From Rachicladosporium sp. CCFEE 5018 (lineage: Eukaryota > Ascomycota > Dothideomycetes > Cladosporiales > Cladosporiaceae): a stretch of DNA of 64,000 bases. A model generated the notes under the pieces. The model saw only the letters and a list, made by a program, of their open reading frames with translations, was not told where the DNA came from and did not search any database. The position numbers were made by a program, and so were the translations under genes. Of the stretch, positions 63,637 through 64,000 are shown one piece after another. Location: the NCBI GenBank assembly GCA_002077045.2, contig KZ111148.1, positions 1-64,000 on the forward strand, read 5' to 3'. Each line of letters begins with the position of its first letter. Position 1 is the first letter of the stretch.

Positions 63637-64000
63637 ATGTCTTCATGGGAAACCGAAGTCGCAGCCAAGACAAAGGTACACAAAGACCACCAGTCGCGGT
63701 TTTGCACTCTCCTCTTCATGAGCGCGCAACTAGTGGATCTTGGTGCAACGGCTGGTATCACAGTCGAAGATGCGAACAAGAGCGATTGCATGAAGTCTCT
63801 GGCGCGATTGATAGCAGATTCGCCGTCAGTTATCGAGTTGCCTGCAGAGCCGTTTCGATTCCTGCGCAACACGATCGAGAAGAGACGCAGTGCCTGTGAC
63901 TGGTTCTTGACGCGCGCCCCAGAAGATGAAGTGACTCGTGATCATTTGGACTTCATCGGAGTGCTGGAATGGGTTGAGCGGCGCCTGGTGTCGAAGTCCA
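63637..64000 (+). CDS. DUF6604-like fungal protein 1, copy B, 3'-partial
   Basis: The frame opens MSSWETEVAAKTKVHK and is still open after 121 codons at the window edge. It covers the whole conserved helical region seen in copy A (HQSRFCTLLFMSAQ, HLDFIGVLEWVERRL). Several nonsynonymous changes (for example Phe to Ser in CMKxLARL, Leu to Pro in PAExFR) suggest weaker constraint than on the neighbouring housekeeping genes. Function is unknown. Confidence 0.62.
   Translation, partial: MSSWETEVAAKTKVHKDHQSRFCTLLFMSAQLVDLGATAGITVEDANKSDCMKSLARLIADSPSVIELPAEPFRFLRNTIEKRRSACDWFLTRAPEDEVTRDHLDFIGVLEWVERRLVSKS

Larger units (their letters stand above)
41393..64000. repeat. Large direct duplication, copy B
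   Basis: This is the second copy of the block at 1-23033, in the same orientation. Base 41393 matches base 1. Homology surely extends further left in reality, because copy A is cut by the window edge, and it is still running at base 64000. Gene order and intron positions are the same throughout. Confidence 0.93.

Overview
This window is eukaryotic and looks like a filamentous ascomycete, most likely a Dothideomycete black fungus. Introns are short (48-76 bases, GT...AG), intergenic spaces are compact, and the gene set is fungal: chitin synthase, STRIPAK MOB subunit, Set3-type PHD-SET protein, Bro1, V-ATPase subunit F, Rkm5-like methyltransferase, a secreted lipid-transfer protein, COPI beta-prime. 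A secreted ice-binding (DUF3494) protein suggests a cold-living or ice-exposed lineage. Species assignment is inference.

The dominant structure is a large direct duplication. About 23 kb at the left (copy A, 1 to about 23033) recurs in the same order and orientation at the right (copy B, about 41393 to 64000). The offset between matching genes stays between 40958 and 41424 bases throughout. Each copy carries, in order: ice-binding protein (+), LTA4H-type M1 aminopeptidase (-), MOB/phocein protein (+), cysteine-rich single-pass membrane protein (+), SET3-like protein (-), a gene-poor stretch, ML-domain lipid-transfer protein (+), V-ATPase subunit F (-), Rkm5-like methyltransferase (+), BRO1 (-), and a DUF6604-like protein (+). 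Copy A is cut at its left edge by the window and copy B at its right edge.

Between the copies lie a second DUF6604-like gene, intact COPI beta-prime (SEC27), a 5'-truncated GPI ethanolamine-phosphate transferase (MCD4-like), the 3' part of a chitin synthase, a 100-N gap (34155-34254), the 3' part of a sterol-glucosyltransferase-like gene with two ubiquitin-interacting-like motifs, a Ran-binding/FG protein (Yrb2-like), and about 3.5 kb with no supportable gene. The gap falls where a tandem-duplication junction would be expected and cuts the 5' ends of both flanking genes. It is either a real tandem junction or a scaffold join of two homologous contigs (haplotypes or homeologs).

The copies are diverging unevenly. 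Some stretches show no difference over about 270 bases, while others change abruptly, as gene conversion would produce. Lesions are copy-specific. SET3 copy A has an early stop with its old tail still readable downstream, and SET3 copy B has a frameshift in the same C-terminal region. BRO1 copy A has a 2-base frameshift that copy B lacks. Each copy also holds its own unrelated insert upstream of the ML-domain gene, and the insert in copy B has LTR-like ends. No RNA genes or CRISPR arrays were seen.
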